From Rutidosis leptorrhynchoides (lineage: Eukaryota > Streptophyta > Magnoliopsida > Asterales > Asteraceae): a stretch of 64,000 nucleotides of DNA. The notes beneath the pieces were generated by a model. That model worked only from the letters and a program-made list of their open reading frames with translations. It did no database searches and was not told the origin of the DNA. The DNA lies in the NCBI RefSeq assembly GCF_046630445.1, contig NC_092338.1:222591501-222655500 (forward strand), read 5' to 3'. The position numbers and the translations under genes are program-made. Shown one piece after another: positions 1 to 11,075 of the stretch. Each line of letters starts with the position of its first letter. Position 1 is the stretch's first letter.

Positions 1-1046
1 TACAAGACGGAAGAAGGTGCGAGGAATTCGCTTGTGGATCCGATTAAGAATATTGATGGGAATCAGGTTATGTGTAAAATGGCTACTGATGGTAAGAAAG
101 GGAAAGTGAGTGGGATGCCTGGTGAAGCTGCTCCAACCCCTGGGTCGATTCCTGGATCGATGAATTCGGGATATGGTATGCAAGGTGAGATTTTGCTGCC
201 TTTTTGTTTTAATTCTGTTATGTAATGATATGTATAGTAGTATAAGTATTAAATTCAGAGTATGTATTCACTGTGAATATATTGTTGTAGATATAGTGTG
301 ACCGGATTAGTTGGATATTTTTGATTATTGACTTTAGTAAAATTTAACTTAAGCCTTGAATGTAATGAGGTTATGTTCTGATGCTGCCTGCAGTTGAGTT
401 TTGGTATAGATACAGATAATATACATCAAAGGCTATCTGTAGAATTTGTAAGTTATGATAATAGGAATCATTTAAAATCGATCATTATAATTCAAATGAC
501 AACATGGTGAGACATATTAACAAATATGATGTTTAAGCACATGTGTAAGTTGCTGACTATTTGACGTATCGTGTACAAAATAACAGTTTTATTTTGTAAT
601 GGTGGATTACAGGTGCGAGAACATCGTTTGGTGGGTACTCCGGCGGACCACCTTTGACGCCTCATCAAAATCCGCACTTGAATTCTTCTGTCCCTTCAGG
701 TATTGGCAGTGGTTCAGGTTTTGGAAATCAGGGGCCACCTTCATTTGGTAGTGGTGGTGGAGGTAGTGGCGGGTATGGTGGTGGATACGGTAGTGGCGGA
801 TACGGTGGTGGCGGATACGGTAGTAGTGGTGGGTCACATTATGGTGGTGGGGCTGCTGCTCCGGACTATCCTGGGCAGCACAATCTTGCATCGTCTCTGA
901 ACAGGTTGCCCCCGAGTCAGGGTGGATATGGTGATGGTGGACATTATGGTCCATCTTCAGGTTATCCAACACAATCTAACCTGCCACCTGTCGGTCCAAG
1001 AGGTCCACTTGGTGGGATGTACCAGGGCGGGCCTCCATATTATTGA
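1..1046 (+). CDS. UBA2C: UBA2C-like RNA-binding protein, C-terminal part (last two coding exons)
   Basis: The window opens inside a coding exon (1-184). After an intron (185-612, GTGAG...TTACAG) the gene continues at 613 and stops with TGA at 1044-1046. One base before the intron and two after it form a Gly codon, so the frame is kept. Residues 1-35 are the end of an [23 protein letters not shown], then [11 protein letters not shown]. The rest is a Gly/Tyr/Ser-rich tail with GGYGGG-type repeats, ending [11 protein letters not shown]. From memory, Arabidopsis UBA2C has the same RRM2 end (CKLAVDGKKG), the same GGYSGGPP start to the tail and a GGMYPNGPPNY-like end. The UBA2 proteins are nuclear, bind RNA and associate with UBP1 in mRNA stabilisation and wound/ABA responses. 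The first RRM and most of RRM2 lie outside the window. A different two-RRM Gly-rich protein is the alternative. Confidence 0.75.
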
Positions 1047-1799
1047 GGTACTTCTATGCTTTTCCTGTCTTGAGATATGTTTTTGACAACCTTATTATTA
1101 CAATTTTTTAATCTATATAATAAATAATAATTATCTAGAGTATTAACGTATTCTTCTAATATGGAGTAAACTGATTCTCTATCAGAATTGCACGAAACTT
1201 TGATATTTGTTTTGTATCAGAAATTGTTTTATCTTTCAGTATCTGTTATATGCACCCTGCATCAAAACCTTTAACGTGCAAGATGTTTAGAAGTGGCATT
1301 TGATGAACATACCAAGTTATTATCTCAGAAATCATGGGTTATAGTATATCCTCATTTTGTACATGACTGAGTCTTTGGTCTGTTCACTTTTTTAGTATTA
1401 GTTGGTTTAGTCTTGCGATACAGAAACTTTTTCTTTTCTAATTGTTTTGGAATTTTTTGAATATAACACCCAACCCAACAAATGCTTTTAAATACTGGCT
1501 TTGTCTAAATTGATTGGATGGTAGTATTGACATCATTTTGCTTGCTTACCTTAATTGTTTTTTGGTTTTGTTTGTAATATGGTTTTCAGCCGTTTTGTTT
1601 CCCCTTTTAGATTTATTTTTGAAGAAAAATATATTTTATACTGTGTGTAACATGGTTTTCAGCCGTTTTATTTCATTAAGCTTAAATGCCGAGTCGGAAA
1701 CTGGTTGCACTTTTGGTTTGGAATGCCACTTCTAATTTTGTGTTTCTTGGAGTTTCTAATTGTCTTATCTGTGTCTATATGATCGTTCAATTTTTACAG
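1047..1799 (+). other. Candidate 3'-UTR intron of the UBA2C-like gene
   Basis: Two bases after the TGA stop is a donor-like G|GTACTTCT (GT at 1049-1050). A pyrimidine-rich acceptor, TTTTTACAG, ends at 1799; another lies near 2080. The DNA between is T-rich and has no coding potential, as plant introns do. UBA2 genes are known for alternative splicing in their 3' UTRs, so this is a reasonable inference, but no transcript was seen. Confidence 0.35.
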
Positions 1800-3978
1800 G
1801 TGGCACTGTTTTATCATAGTTGTGCTTTATAAATACACAAAGAAGTTGAATTTCCTATTTATTTATTTATTTATATTTTTAATTTTATTACTGTATTATT
1901 ATTATTATTTATTATTTATTATTATTATTATTATTTTTTTTTTTCCCTAGCGCTCTAATGTAAATTGTAGCCCAATGTGACCAAAATTAACTATCTTGTC
2001 ATTGATTGAGCATTGGTGTTGGAATTTGGTAGTGACGGATATAGCTATATATGTATATTTGATTCAGGTGTATGACACAGCTTGTTGGATGGAATTGCTT
2101 TAAATGGTTGTGCCGATTTTCGTGATTGCTGACAGTGGTTGATAAATGGACTGCTTTTACCTTTGTTGATGCTTCGTTTTATCTGCCTATTTGATTTGAT
2201 ACTATTGGTCTATGTTTTCTACTTGAGCTATGTTCAGAACTTGCTGCAGTTGTTGCTTTTTATGGGAGTGCTGTTAGATATCCTCCTCTGCTGTAAACTT
2301 ACCTTTGTTCTGTATTGCTTTTAGTCAAATAATGGTTGTTTTTTGTTTATGTGCATTATATGTTCTCTTGATTCAGTTGTTTGTTTCTGTTACTTTTGTG
2401 TTCCTTGTTGTCTATTTGTGTTCACTTGTTTATTGTTTTTCTTTTTCTAGTTTAACAGTTAAGATTATGAAAGCTCCAAATTGATTGGAAATTTGAGTTT
2501 GGATAGATTACAATAATATATGTTGTCCTTGAATCTTTAATTCTTTAGTTTAGTCTACCTTAGTAGATTGAGTCAACATAACAGTTTAAATCACCAGAAT
2601 ATTCTTAAACCTTTACCCTAGGTTATAAAAGTCACTAGTGGCCACTAGTCGGCTGCGACCTTGTAGGGATGTATACGCCTAGTTGGGGACTAGTCGGAGT
2701 TGGACGTTGATCAATTTTGATCAGTTTTGATCGGCTAAATTCGACTTTGACCAAATAAATCCGACTTTGACAGATTAAATATGACTTTGACGGAATAAAT
2801 TCGACTTTTTACTGAATTTGATCCGTTGGAAGACCATTGACCGGATTTCGACCGACAATGACCTAGTTGGGGACATACTACCACACTGCCTTTATAGGAA
2901 GTACAATCCTCTTCTACCCAAATAAAATCCTTTTTACTTTGTAGCTCGTAAAGTTGCTGCATTTTTAGTTAGCTTCTATAAGTAGTATGCCAGATAGTTC
3001 TATAAATCGTATGTATTCAGTAAAATATTTGATGATGAATGGTAGCATCAAATTCAAGTATGGCAGTCTATCTGTTCTCAATGCTATTTTTAACAGATAA
3101 TGTATTGTAATTTTAAACCCTTGAACTGTAAATAGAGGGAGGTAATGTGTGGGTCTTTTATATCTTGTTGGAATAGCTGTCAGATGATATACATCATGGA
3201 ATCTGTATTGCCCAAACAACGAGAATCAGATGGGTTGGTTGTTCTGCTATTCAATTTTTTTTTTTTTTTTCCCTTCATTGCTTCCATCTTTTCTCGTCTT
3301 GTATATGGCTGATATTTGGACATGTCTTTAATTTGGAGTACCTAAAGTTCATTCAGTATGTGGATCCATTCATTTTGTTAGTTTTCTTATCTAAACAACA
3401 GTTATATTAGCTTGTAACCAAGTGAGCAAAAAAATTATAAAAAAACAACTTTTGGTAGCAGAGTATTCTATTTTTTTTCTTTCTAGTTTAATATGTTGTT
3501 AATATGCACAAGGAAATCATGGATCATGAGGAATTATTGGGGTTTTGCAAGTTGGTTAGCTCTTATGGTAGCAAACTAGCAACCTTTTGGTGTTCTATCT
3601 TCCGAATAACAGTTTTGTGGGTACAGATTCAGGTGCAGTAGATTTTAGAATTTGGCTCATGTATGCGTGATCTCTTTAGCATTTGTTCACGATTTGATTG
3701 TTGAAACTTATTAAATATTCGTGAGTTACGTGGGAAAATTTAAGTAGTTGGAAACCAATATTTGACGTTAATAAATGTAGTTTTTGCGAACCAATAAGAT
3801 GTTACAAATTCTGGAGTTAAAGAAATGCACACACCCTCGCAATGCGGGGCAATAGTGGCTGTAAATTATGAAATGGTGATTTTTAATACGTATTAATAAT
3901 GGAAATTTGATTCTACAATTTTCATGACGTCTATTATTATTATTTATTTTTTTAAAACAAACCTTTTTCCTACTTAAA
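1800..3978. other. Non-coding AT-rich stretch, possible UTR tail then intergenic
   Basis: No ORF resembles a protein. The first part may be spliced 3'-UTR of the upstream gene. It contains an ATT/ATTT-type low-complexity tract (about 1858-1940), a poly-T run (about 3256-3270) and the 20-bp tandem array listed separately. Nothing else is recognised. Confidence 0.6.
2701..2820. repeat. Six-unit 20-bp degenerate tandem repeat with TTGAC cores
   Basis: Exact 20-bp register: units start at 2701, 2721, 2741, 2761, 2781 and 2801. The middle units read roughly TCGACTTTGACCAAATAAAT with two to six changes. Three carry CTTTGAC, which holds the W-box core TTGAC. The outer units are more diverged. It lies outside any coding frame. 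Confidence 0.8.
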
Positions 3979-4175
3979 GGCCGGAGGTCCTCTTGGAGGC
4001 AATCTCTTTATCCGTCGAATAAAGAGAAGGATGAGTTTCTCTACTCTTGAGAGTGTTTCACTCTGAGTGGAAAAATGACTTGTCTTTATTCTCGGATAGG
4101 GGAAGAATTGTCTACATATTACCTCTCTCATACACCACTCATGTGGTATTGAGTATTATTGTTGTTGTTGTTGTA
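3979..4175 (+). mobile_element. SINE, TTG-tailed family, copy 1
   Basis: It runs from GGCCGGAGGTCCTCTTGGAG, through a conserved core (GGGGAAGAATTGTCTACAT, then CTCTCATACACCACTC), to a (TTG)n tail. Two further copies in this window (10169-10359, 22066-22247) share the same head, core and tail, which defines a dispersed family. The TTG tail recalls Au-type plant SINEs. No clear pol III A/B boxes were seen in this copy. Confidence 0.7.
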
Positions 4176-4439
4176 ATGGAAAAAGTACTAGTAGTAAATT
4201 ATAAAAAGGTTATATTAATACGTAACATAGATAGATCTTAATTCCTTTTTAGTAATGATTTTACGGTGTGTAAAGAGAATGTACCAAAAGGGTTTGCTAT
4301 TCTATTAACAAGTTATAAAAAAGGCAACATATATATTAAAAGTAAGTTTATTTAATTGAAGGGTGTTTAGCTTACCATTTACTAGGATGTGATTTAATCA
4401 TTTACTTCTCAACTGGTAAATAATTAATTTACGTATCAA

Positions 4440-5037
4440 CTAATAGACAAAATTTATGAATAGTAACTAGGGGCATTTTTGACTTTTCACCTTTTTTTAA
4501 ACCTAAATTTCATTTTACTAACAAAGCCCCCCAAACTTTTTTGAAAAATTCAAATCGACCCCCCAAATAGGGGGTAAAGTGTCAAATAACCATTTTCATA
4601 AAAATCTTAAATAAACTCCACCCAAATATTCAACGGGTTATATCTTCTCGCTCGCAACGAGTTAAATTTTTTCGACACTATCGTTAAACTCGAAATAATT
4701 TTAGGAACACAATGTCACTAGCTATACGCAAAACGGACGCTTTTTAAAAAAACGCTAAATATTTGGGGTACTTTTCATACACGTTGATTTTGCGTTAAAT
4801 TTTTAAAAGTCGGCAATTCCATAGCGAAACGCGGAGATGCACATATATTGTTAATTTAAAATAACATTTAAATCTCTCACGGGTTATACCTTTTAGTTCG
4901 ACTCGAGTTGCGCTTCAACGACATCATCGTTAGCCACAAAATAATTTTACTAAACGCAATAAAATATATTGAAAACCGACCCCCGGCGTGGAGCGAGGGT
5001 TCGATAACTAGTTTATACTATATTGCAACCGATAACA
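4440..5037. repeat. Unclassified intergenic repeat-like sequence
   Basis: This stretch has CG-bearing blocks (GGGTTATA, CTCGCAACGAG, GCGTGGAGCGAGGGTTCGA) inside AT-rich DNA. No ORF, LTR or terminal inverted repeat could be fixed. It resembles dispersed plant repeats, but no family can be named from sequence alone. Confidence 0.3.

Positions 5038-5040
<3 letters not shown>

Positions 5041-5106
<66 letters not shown>
5041..5106. repeat. (AT)n microsatellite
   Basis: About 33 nearly perfect TA dinucleotides. A translated Tyr/Ile-rich ORF across it is an artefact. Confidence 0.95.
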
Positions 5107-5118
<12 letters not shown>

Positions 5119-5249
5119 CAAGGGTAGGAGAGAACTCAGAGAACTCACATACTAAGGTGCATATTGACTCAATCTGTGTGTTGATTGAGCTCAATCTATG
5201 TGCAGATTGACCTCAATCTGTGAGTTTATGTGTTCTCTCCCACCCCTTG
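5119..5249. mobile_element. Small foldback/MITE-like element
   Basis: The ends are inverted: CAAGGGTAGGAGAGAAC on the left and GTTCTCTCCCACCCCTTG on the right, an imperfect match of about 17 bp. The interior holds a second inverted pair (TGTGAGTT against AACTCACA) and repeats of the motif CTCAATCTGTG. The total is 131 bp. No target duplication was identified, so the class is open. Confidence 0.45.
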
Positions 5250-5468
5250 AAACTCGCGATCGTGAGGAAGATAGAACGATTTCGCGGAAGGGAAAGACGA
5301 AGCTCGCGACTGGAAAAAGTCCTAGATCACTAATTCGTGAACATGAGGATTGATTTTATTAATACTATTTCACAAATTATTATTTATAAAAAATAAAATA
5401 AACAAAACGCAAAATTGGAATTAGATCACCCTTGCAACACAAAAAACATGAGACGCACTTCTTGAATA

Positions 5469-6092
5469 TGTTGGACGGTGGTTACCAACCACATGAATTT
5501 TGACATGTTAAATTGTGGCTCACATTTACAAGTCAAATAAGGATGAAGTTGTTTTTCACATGTGACAATTGTGAAGTCAAAATGGTAGGCTAGTGTGGCT
5601 ACATTTGTTGGAAATGTTTTCATATGTGGTTTTCACATTAGGAAGGAAACATTATAAATACAAGGATATCTAGCTTGTTGAAATCATCCAAGAATGGGAT
5701 CAAGTGATCCAAGGGAGGATTAAGTATCACAAATGAGAGAAAACACAGTTGATCGATAATATCAACGGAGTGTGTTTATTTGTGAGGTCGAGAGTTTTAT
5801 TCTTGTAAGGAGTGTAAAAGAGTGTACGAAAAACTTAGATTTTATGCTAAAATCTAAGGGGCTTGGGTTTGGGTTTAACTCATAGTGTACTTTTTCTTGT
5901 ACCGGGTTTTTTTATATTATAAGAATAAAGGAGACTCTTGGGGTGGACGTAGGCAGAGTTTTGCCGAACCACGTTAAATCGTCGTGTTATCAGTTACTTT
6001 ATTTGCTTTCTATTATTTCACGCAAGTTTGCCTCAAACAAATTATATCCTCGCTTCCGCTGGTGTGGGTGCGCTAGGCAAGTTGTCATAACA
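5469..6092 (+). repeat. 5' LTR of the reduced Copia element
   Basis: Begins TGTTGGACGG and ends GTTGTCATAACA, directly before the primer-binding site. The TATAAATACAAGG stretch near 5.65 kb is a probable U3 promoter. Confidence 0.9.
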
Positions 6093-7365
6093 AGTGGTAT
6101 CAGAGCATCCAGGTGTTTCGGATAGTTTTTTTTTGTTTGGTGATGGCGAGAAACGGCGGTATGCAATTTAAGGTGGAGCCATTTGAGATGACGGATGGCG
6201 ATTGGTATATTATTGAACACATGGATGTGTTTAATGGTCTAGTGAATCAACTTGCAAAGTTGAGGTTTATGTTGAAGAAGAAGATAAGACCCTTATTCTT
6301 CTTTCTTCACTTCCTATTTCGTATGATATTGTGGTTACTACTGTTCTTTATAGTAAGGCTACTGTAAAGATAAAGGATGTAGTACCAGCAATCTTATCAG
6401 AAGATAAGAGACGATGATCTAGTGACCGTTTTGAGCATGGGTTTGCTATGGTTGGTCATGGAAGGGGAAGGTTTGCCGAGAAGAGATCTAGTGATAACAG
6501 TAGGTCTAGATCAGGAGACGGGTGAAGGGTATCCAGTGCTTCAAATTTCATGAGTGAGGTCACTAAGGAAGGACTGTCCACTCTGGATGAATGGTGAAGA
6601 TAAATCTGGGGGTTCATCGGCTGCGGTAGCAGCTATTGTACCGGTGGGAGATGTTGTCACAATCTCCAAAAGTTCTAGTTCTGCTCAAGATGAATGAATT
6701 TTAGATTCTGGTTGTACGATGCATGTGTGTTCCAAGGAACCTTATTTTGATAAGCTAATGTTAAAGAAAGCGGGGTGCTGACTTTAGGTGATGGTTCAAC
6801 ATGTGATGTTGAGGGTGTTTGCATGGTGAAAATAAAATTGTTTCACGGAGCTGCTTACGCTCTTGGTGGTGTGGCGTACACACCAAGGATGTGCAAGAAT
6901 CTAATTTCCTTATGCGTGTTGGATTCTCAAGGGTACGGCTATAAGGCCGTAGGTGGAGTTATGAAAATCACACGTAGTGTGAAGGTCCTGATGAAGCGAG
7001 AGAAGTATGAGGGTTTATATCGTCTGGTGGCGAGTACAAAATGTACTCGTGTCTCGAAGGTTTAGAAAGCGTGCACGCGGGAAACAGGTCGGGAACATGT
7101 TGGGACATGTTTGACCAAGGTAGACGATGGTGAGAAGGAAAATCCTACTGTGGTGGAAGAGGTGATTCGAGACTCCTCTTCGGTGTCAACTAGGTAAGTT
7201 GACAGGGTTAGTTGCACATGATTATTGGCTGTTTTATTTGAATCGGGGTTCAGGACCGAGGTGATTCATGGTGTGTGCAGCGGGGATAACGGAGGCCAAT
7301 GATGAAAATACTAGGTGTTAGTATTTTCGGTGACGAAGAAGATAAATGTTCGCCAAGGTGGAGAT

Positions 7366-7957
7366 TGTTGGACGGTGGTTACCAACCACATGAATTTTGA
7401 CATGTTTAATTGTGGCTCACATTTACAAGTCAAATAAGGATGAAGTTGTTTTTCACATGTGACAATTGTGAAGTCAAAATGGTAGGCTAGTGTGGCTACA
7501 TTTGTTGGAAATGTTTTCATATGTGGTTTTCACATTAGGAAGGATACATTATAAATACAAGGATATTTAGCTTGTTGAAATCATTCAAGAGTGGGATCAA
7601 GTGATCCAAGGGAGGATCAAGTATCACAAATGAGAGAAAACACAGTTGATCGATAATATCAACGGAGTGTGTTTATTTGTGAGGTCGAGAGTTTTATTCT
7701 TGTAAGGAGTGTAAAAGAGTGAGGGGCTTGGGTTTGGGTTTAACTCATAGTGTACTTTTTCTTGTACCGGGTTCTTTTATATTATAAGAATAAAGGAGAC
7801 TCTTGGGGTGAACGTAGGCAGGGTTTTACCGAACCACGTTAAATCGTCGTGTTATCAGTTACTTTATTTGCTTTCTATTATTTCACGCAAGTTTGTCTCA
7901 AACAAATTATATCCTCGCTTCCGCTGGTGTGGGTGCGCTAGGCAAGTTGTCATAACA
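7366..7957 (+). repeat. 3' LTR of the reduced Copia element
   Basis: Direct copy of the 5' LTR, preceded by a polypurine-like tract and followed by the GAATA duplication. Confidence 0.9.
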
Positions 7958-8268
7958 GAATATAACCTATTTATATTAGACTAGTTTATGTTTTTGTGAT
8001 TTATGGATCACGTTGCTGTTTTTTGATCAACTTCAACATTTTGATTTGGGGTCATTCATTGGACTTATGATTACAGTTCATTATCAATAAACAATGGTGA
8101 TCGTTTGCAAGCATTAGATTAAATAGAATCTCCTCACCAATCTTATTATGCGTAATGAAAATAAAATCAAGAAAGATTGTTGCAGTTCCAAAGAATGTTG
8201 TATGGCGTTGTTAGAAGGTGCATTTAAAATTTAAGAAATATTGTTGTGTGTAAACTGAATATAGTTTT

Positions 8269-8552
8269 GATTTTATAAAAGAGGGGTCTGCTTTTAATGG
8301 AGTGGTAGAAGAGCTTAAGAAGTTGACAACATGTGTAGCCCGTGTCCTTGCTGTTTCCGATGATGGTGGATATACTGCCGAAATTGTTCATGTTCTTGGT
8401 AAATTTGCATAGTTTTCAGATGGAACTGCCTATATGCTTTGAGTTTTTTTTCTTCTTTTATTGGATTTTAGTAATTGACTGGATTTTTTTGGGGGTATGT
8501 TTCAGGGGTTTCAGAAGTTGGAGACATACAATCGAGGTGTTTGAGATTATAG
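8269..8552 (+). other. Exon-like pair, unrecognised gene fragment
   Basis: From about 8269 to 8398 a frame reads with ordinary amino-acid composition (it includes NGVVEELKKLTTCVARVLAV and then DDGGYTAEIVHVLG). It reaches a GT donor at 8399-8400. A T-rich intron ends in ATGTTTCAG at 8505. The frame then continues at 8506 (GVSEVGDIQSRCLRL) to a TAG at 8550-8552. The GT-AG borders, kept phase and protein-like composition suggest real exons of a host gene or pseudogene. I do not recognise the protein and found no upstream exon. The Copia element ends 0.3 kb upstream and may have separated this piece from the rest. Confidence 0.35.
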
Positions 8553-10168
8553 TAGCTTCAAGGTTCTTGCAGTGTGGACATTACTTTGTGTGCCACTTGA
8601 TGCACAAGTAGCCAAACAAGAACGGTAAAGCTTTACTAAATAATATATGAAGTGAATTTAGAAGTATTTTGATGTACAGTGTTATTTTGCGTACCAAATA
8701 GCATAATATCAAGGTAAATTTATGCTGCTAGCATTGTAAGGTGAGAATTGAACTGGTATGTGGTATCGTAGAAGGAAAATGTCCTTTGTAGAAATAAGAT
8801 GATTTAAAGCCCTTTAGAGAAACCTTTCATGAGCTTTTCTTGCATATTACCAGAACCAGGTTTCTAAACTATATATTCTTATGTAATTAGTAATTAGTAG
8901 TCAGTATACCAGTCACTTTCATTTATGCATTGTAAAGCTTACTACTATGATTAAAATGTTCGTATATTTTTGCCTATTTTCTTTGCAGTTGCTCGTATAT
9001 TCTCAGTCTCTAGATGCTGCAATATTTTTGATCTCGCAGATTCCTTCAGAAAGTCTATGATCGAAAACAGAAATAACAATAGCAGGTAATGAATAAGAGA
9101 AACTAATATTGGAAGAGGAGCAGTATAATTAAAGTTATATATTATTATTAGATTGAAAATTGAAAATGAAATTATAAAATTGTTCTGACCCATATTCAGA
9201 GAAGAAACAATACAATTGCAACTTCCTGCTCAAGGCTAAGCCGATTACAAAACACACGCATATAAATCATGACCCAACCACTATACATTATTATTCCCTT
9301 ACAAGGCAAATAACTAACTGACTAATTGAGTTGAGCCGTTCATCTTTGTAGATTTTCCATGTAATGGGCTTGGGCAAATCCTTCTTGGGCTGGATGATGA
9401 GGTTAACGGATTGATCTCTATCAGTCTTCTAGTTGTTGTTCAGTTAAGTTATATCCACTAATGATCGGTGGTTTACCTTGGGGTGTGAATCATTGGTAAG
9501 TAAGGCCATAAAACATGATTGCTTGATTGGATTATTATTAATTATGTAACGTACATCATTTTACCCGCTCTTACATTTTTTTGAAGTTTAGAGGATGTAA
9601 CGATAATACTTGGTCAGAATGAGATATCTCATCCGAGTCGATCATTGCAACTTGTGATCAAGGTAAATCTTTTGTCCAAGTTGTCAAGAAATAGTTCCTT
9701 TGCACGAGTAAGAAACCGATGTATTTCCACAGGTCAAGCGAGTCATCGGTCCGGGGAAAGAAAATGACTGCCTTTGAAAAAAGAAAAAAGGCTTCATCCT
9801 TGGTTTTCAAAGAAAGGAAACTTCAAAGACTGACTTAAGAGAAAGGTAAGATATATCTTTCTTGCCTCAACTGAAAGCAGGGGAGGCAAGTTTATTTTTT
9901 ATATGTATAATTAATTATTAAGTTTTTAATATGTATATGTTCATCCTATCTACCTTCAGATATTATAAACTTAGTTTTCTACATGTCAAGTGAAGGAAGC
10001 AATTTGTTGCACAAAATGAATAATAATCTTGGATCTTGCGTCAACTAACATTTATTAGCAAAAGAGATATTGTCATCAGTTCATATGTTAGGTGCATAAG
10101 TGTGTTGATATGTATACTTTTTCCTGTTATGCAGGTAATGTAAATCCATCTATTTTATGAGCATTTCT
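8553..10168. other. Intergenic, nothing recognised
   Basis: AT-rich DNA with no protein-like ORF, repeat border or RNA gene that I can support. Confidence 0.6.
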
Positions 10169-10359
10169 GGCCAGAGGTCCTTTTGGAAGCAATCTCTTTT
10201 GCTCTAGAGTAGAGGGAGGGACGACCTTATCTAGGCGCGGGTTCTATACCCGCGAGTGGAGTAGTGACTTCCTTCTAATCTAGGGTACGAGGAATGATTG
10301 TCTACACCCACCTCTCTCATACCCCACTTTTGTGGGATTGGGTGGTGGTGGTGTTGTTG
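10169..10359 (+). mobile_element. SINE, TTG-tailed family, copy 2
   Basis: Same head (GGCCAGAGGTCCTTTTGGAA), core (GGAATGATTGTCTACACC, CTCTCATACCCCAC) and GTGGTGGTG/TTG tail as the copies at 3979 and 22066. This copy also has GGTTCTATACCC, close to a pol III B box (GGTTCGANNCC), which supports SINE ancestry. Confidence 0.7.
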
Positions 10360-11066
10360 AAAAGTGTGGATTGCATTGGTGTATATATATATGATATGAT
10401 ATGGGATTCCTCTTTACATCCATATGTCCCTCTTTGCATTCATTTATAGTCTTAATTTGGTGCTAAAATCTACATAATACAACGTTAAACGGTACATTTA
10501 AAGTGATCTCATAGAGTTATCTTAAACAAGACTAATTTGAGCAGGTCCTGAACTTGTTTACACTCCGCATTTTTTTTTTTTTTTTTCTTTTTTCGTATAT
10601 TTAGTTTCATGAATGATTATGATACAAAATATTGAGATTCGTGATTGGGTACGTACCAGCAGGGAAGAGAGTAAACAAATTTTCTCATTTAGTTAATTTT
10701 GTTGTACTATTACTATGCTGCAGCCTGCATGTGACACCCAAGCACTGTAGAGTAACTAAAATATAAAGCTGAACACAATGAATTATGTGTATTAAGTCGA
10801 CATATGTGTAAACATGACCCTTGACAATTTTATTAGAGCTGGAATACATCATTTACACTTTACACTCAAGTTGACTCTCAAATTCATATCATACTTGTAA
10901 GTTTCTACAACTATATATTGTTCCAAAGGGCAAAGGCTACTCGATTTATTTCCCTACAAAAGATAAGATAGTTACTAAAAAACATACAAATCATTCACAT
11001 AGGCTCAACCAACTAAGTAAACCCCAATGGCGTATGCCTATTTGGGCTGTTGCAAGCATATTATCT
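10360..11066. other. Intergenic, nothing recognised
   Basis: No gene or bounded repeat. It contains a poly-T run near 10570-10586. Confidence 0.6.
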
Positions 11067-11075
11067 TTTAAAATC

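Larger units (their letters stand above)
5469..7957 (+). mobile_element. Copia LTR element, internally reduced derivative
   Basis: It is bounded by direct LTRs (5469-6092 and 7366-7957) that start TGTTGG and end CATAACA, and flanked by a perfect 5-bp duplication GAATA (5464-5468, 7958-7962). After the 5' LTR comes a primer-binding site TGGTATCAGAGC, complementary to tRNA-iMet; a purine-rich tract AAGGTGGAGAT precedes the 3' LTR. The interior is only about 1.27 kb, against roughly 4 kb or more in a full Copia. It holds traces of gag near 6.14-6.5 kb and of the protease region (DSGCTMHVC, about 6.7-7.05 kb); integrase, reverse transcriptase and RNase H are missing. It is broken and could not move by itself. 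The LTRs differ by roughly 2% by eye, suggesting an age of up to about a million years. Confidence 0.9.

Noticed and set aside
607-972. His-rich ORF on the minus strand
   Set aside because: It is the antisense of the Gly/Tyr repeats of the UBA2C-like exon.
4908-5210. Tyr/Ile-repeat ORF
   Set aside because: Produced by the (AT)n tract.
6113-6367. 84-aa ORF as an independent gene
   Set aside because: It is the gag trace of the reduced Copia element running into an unrelated frame.
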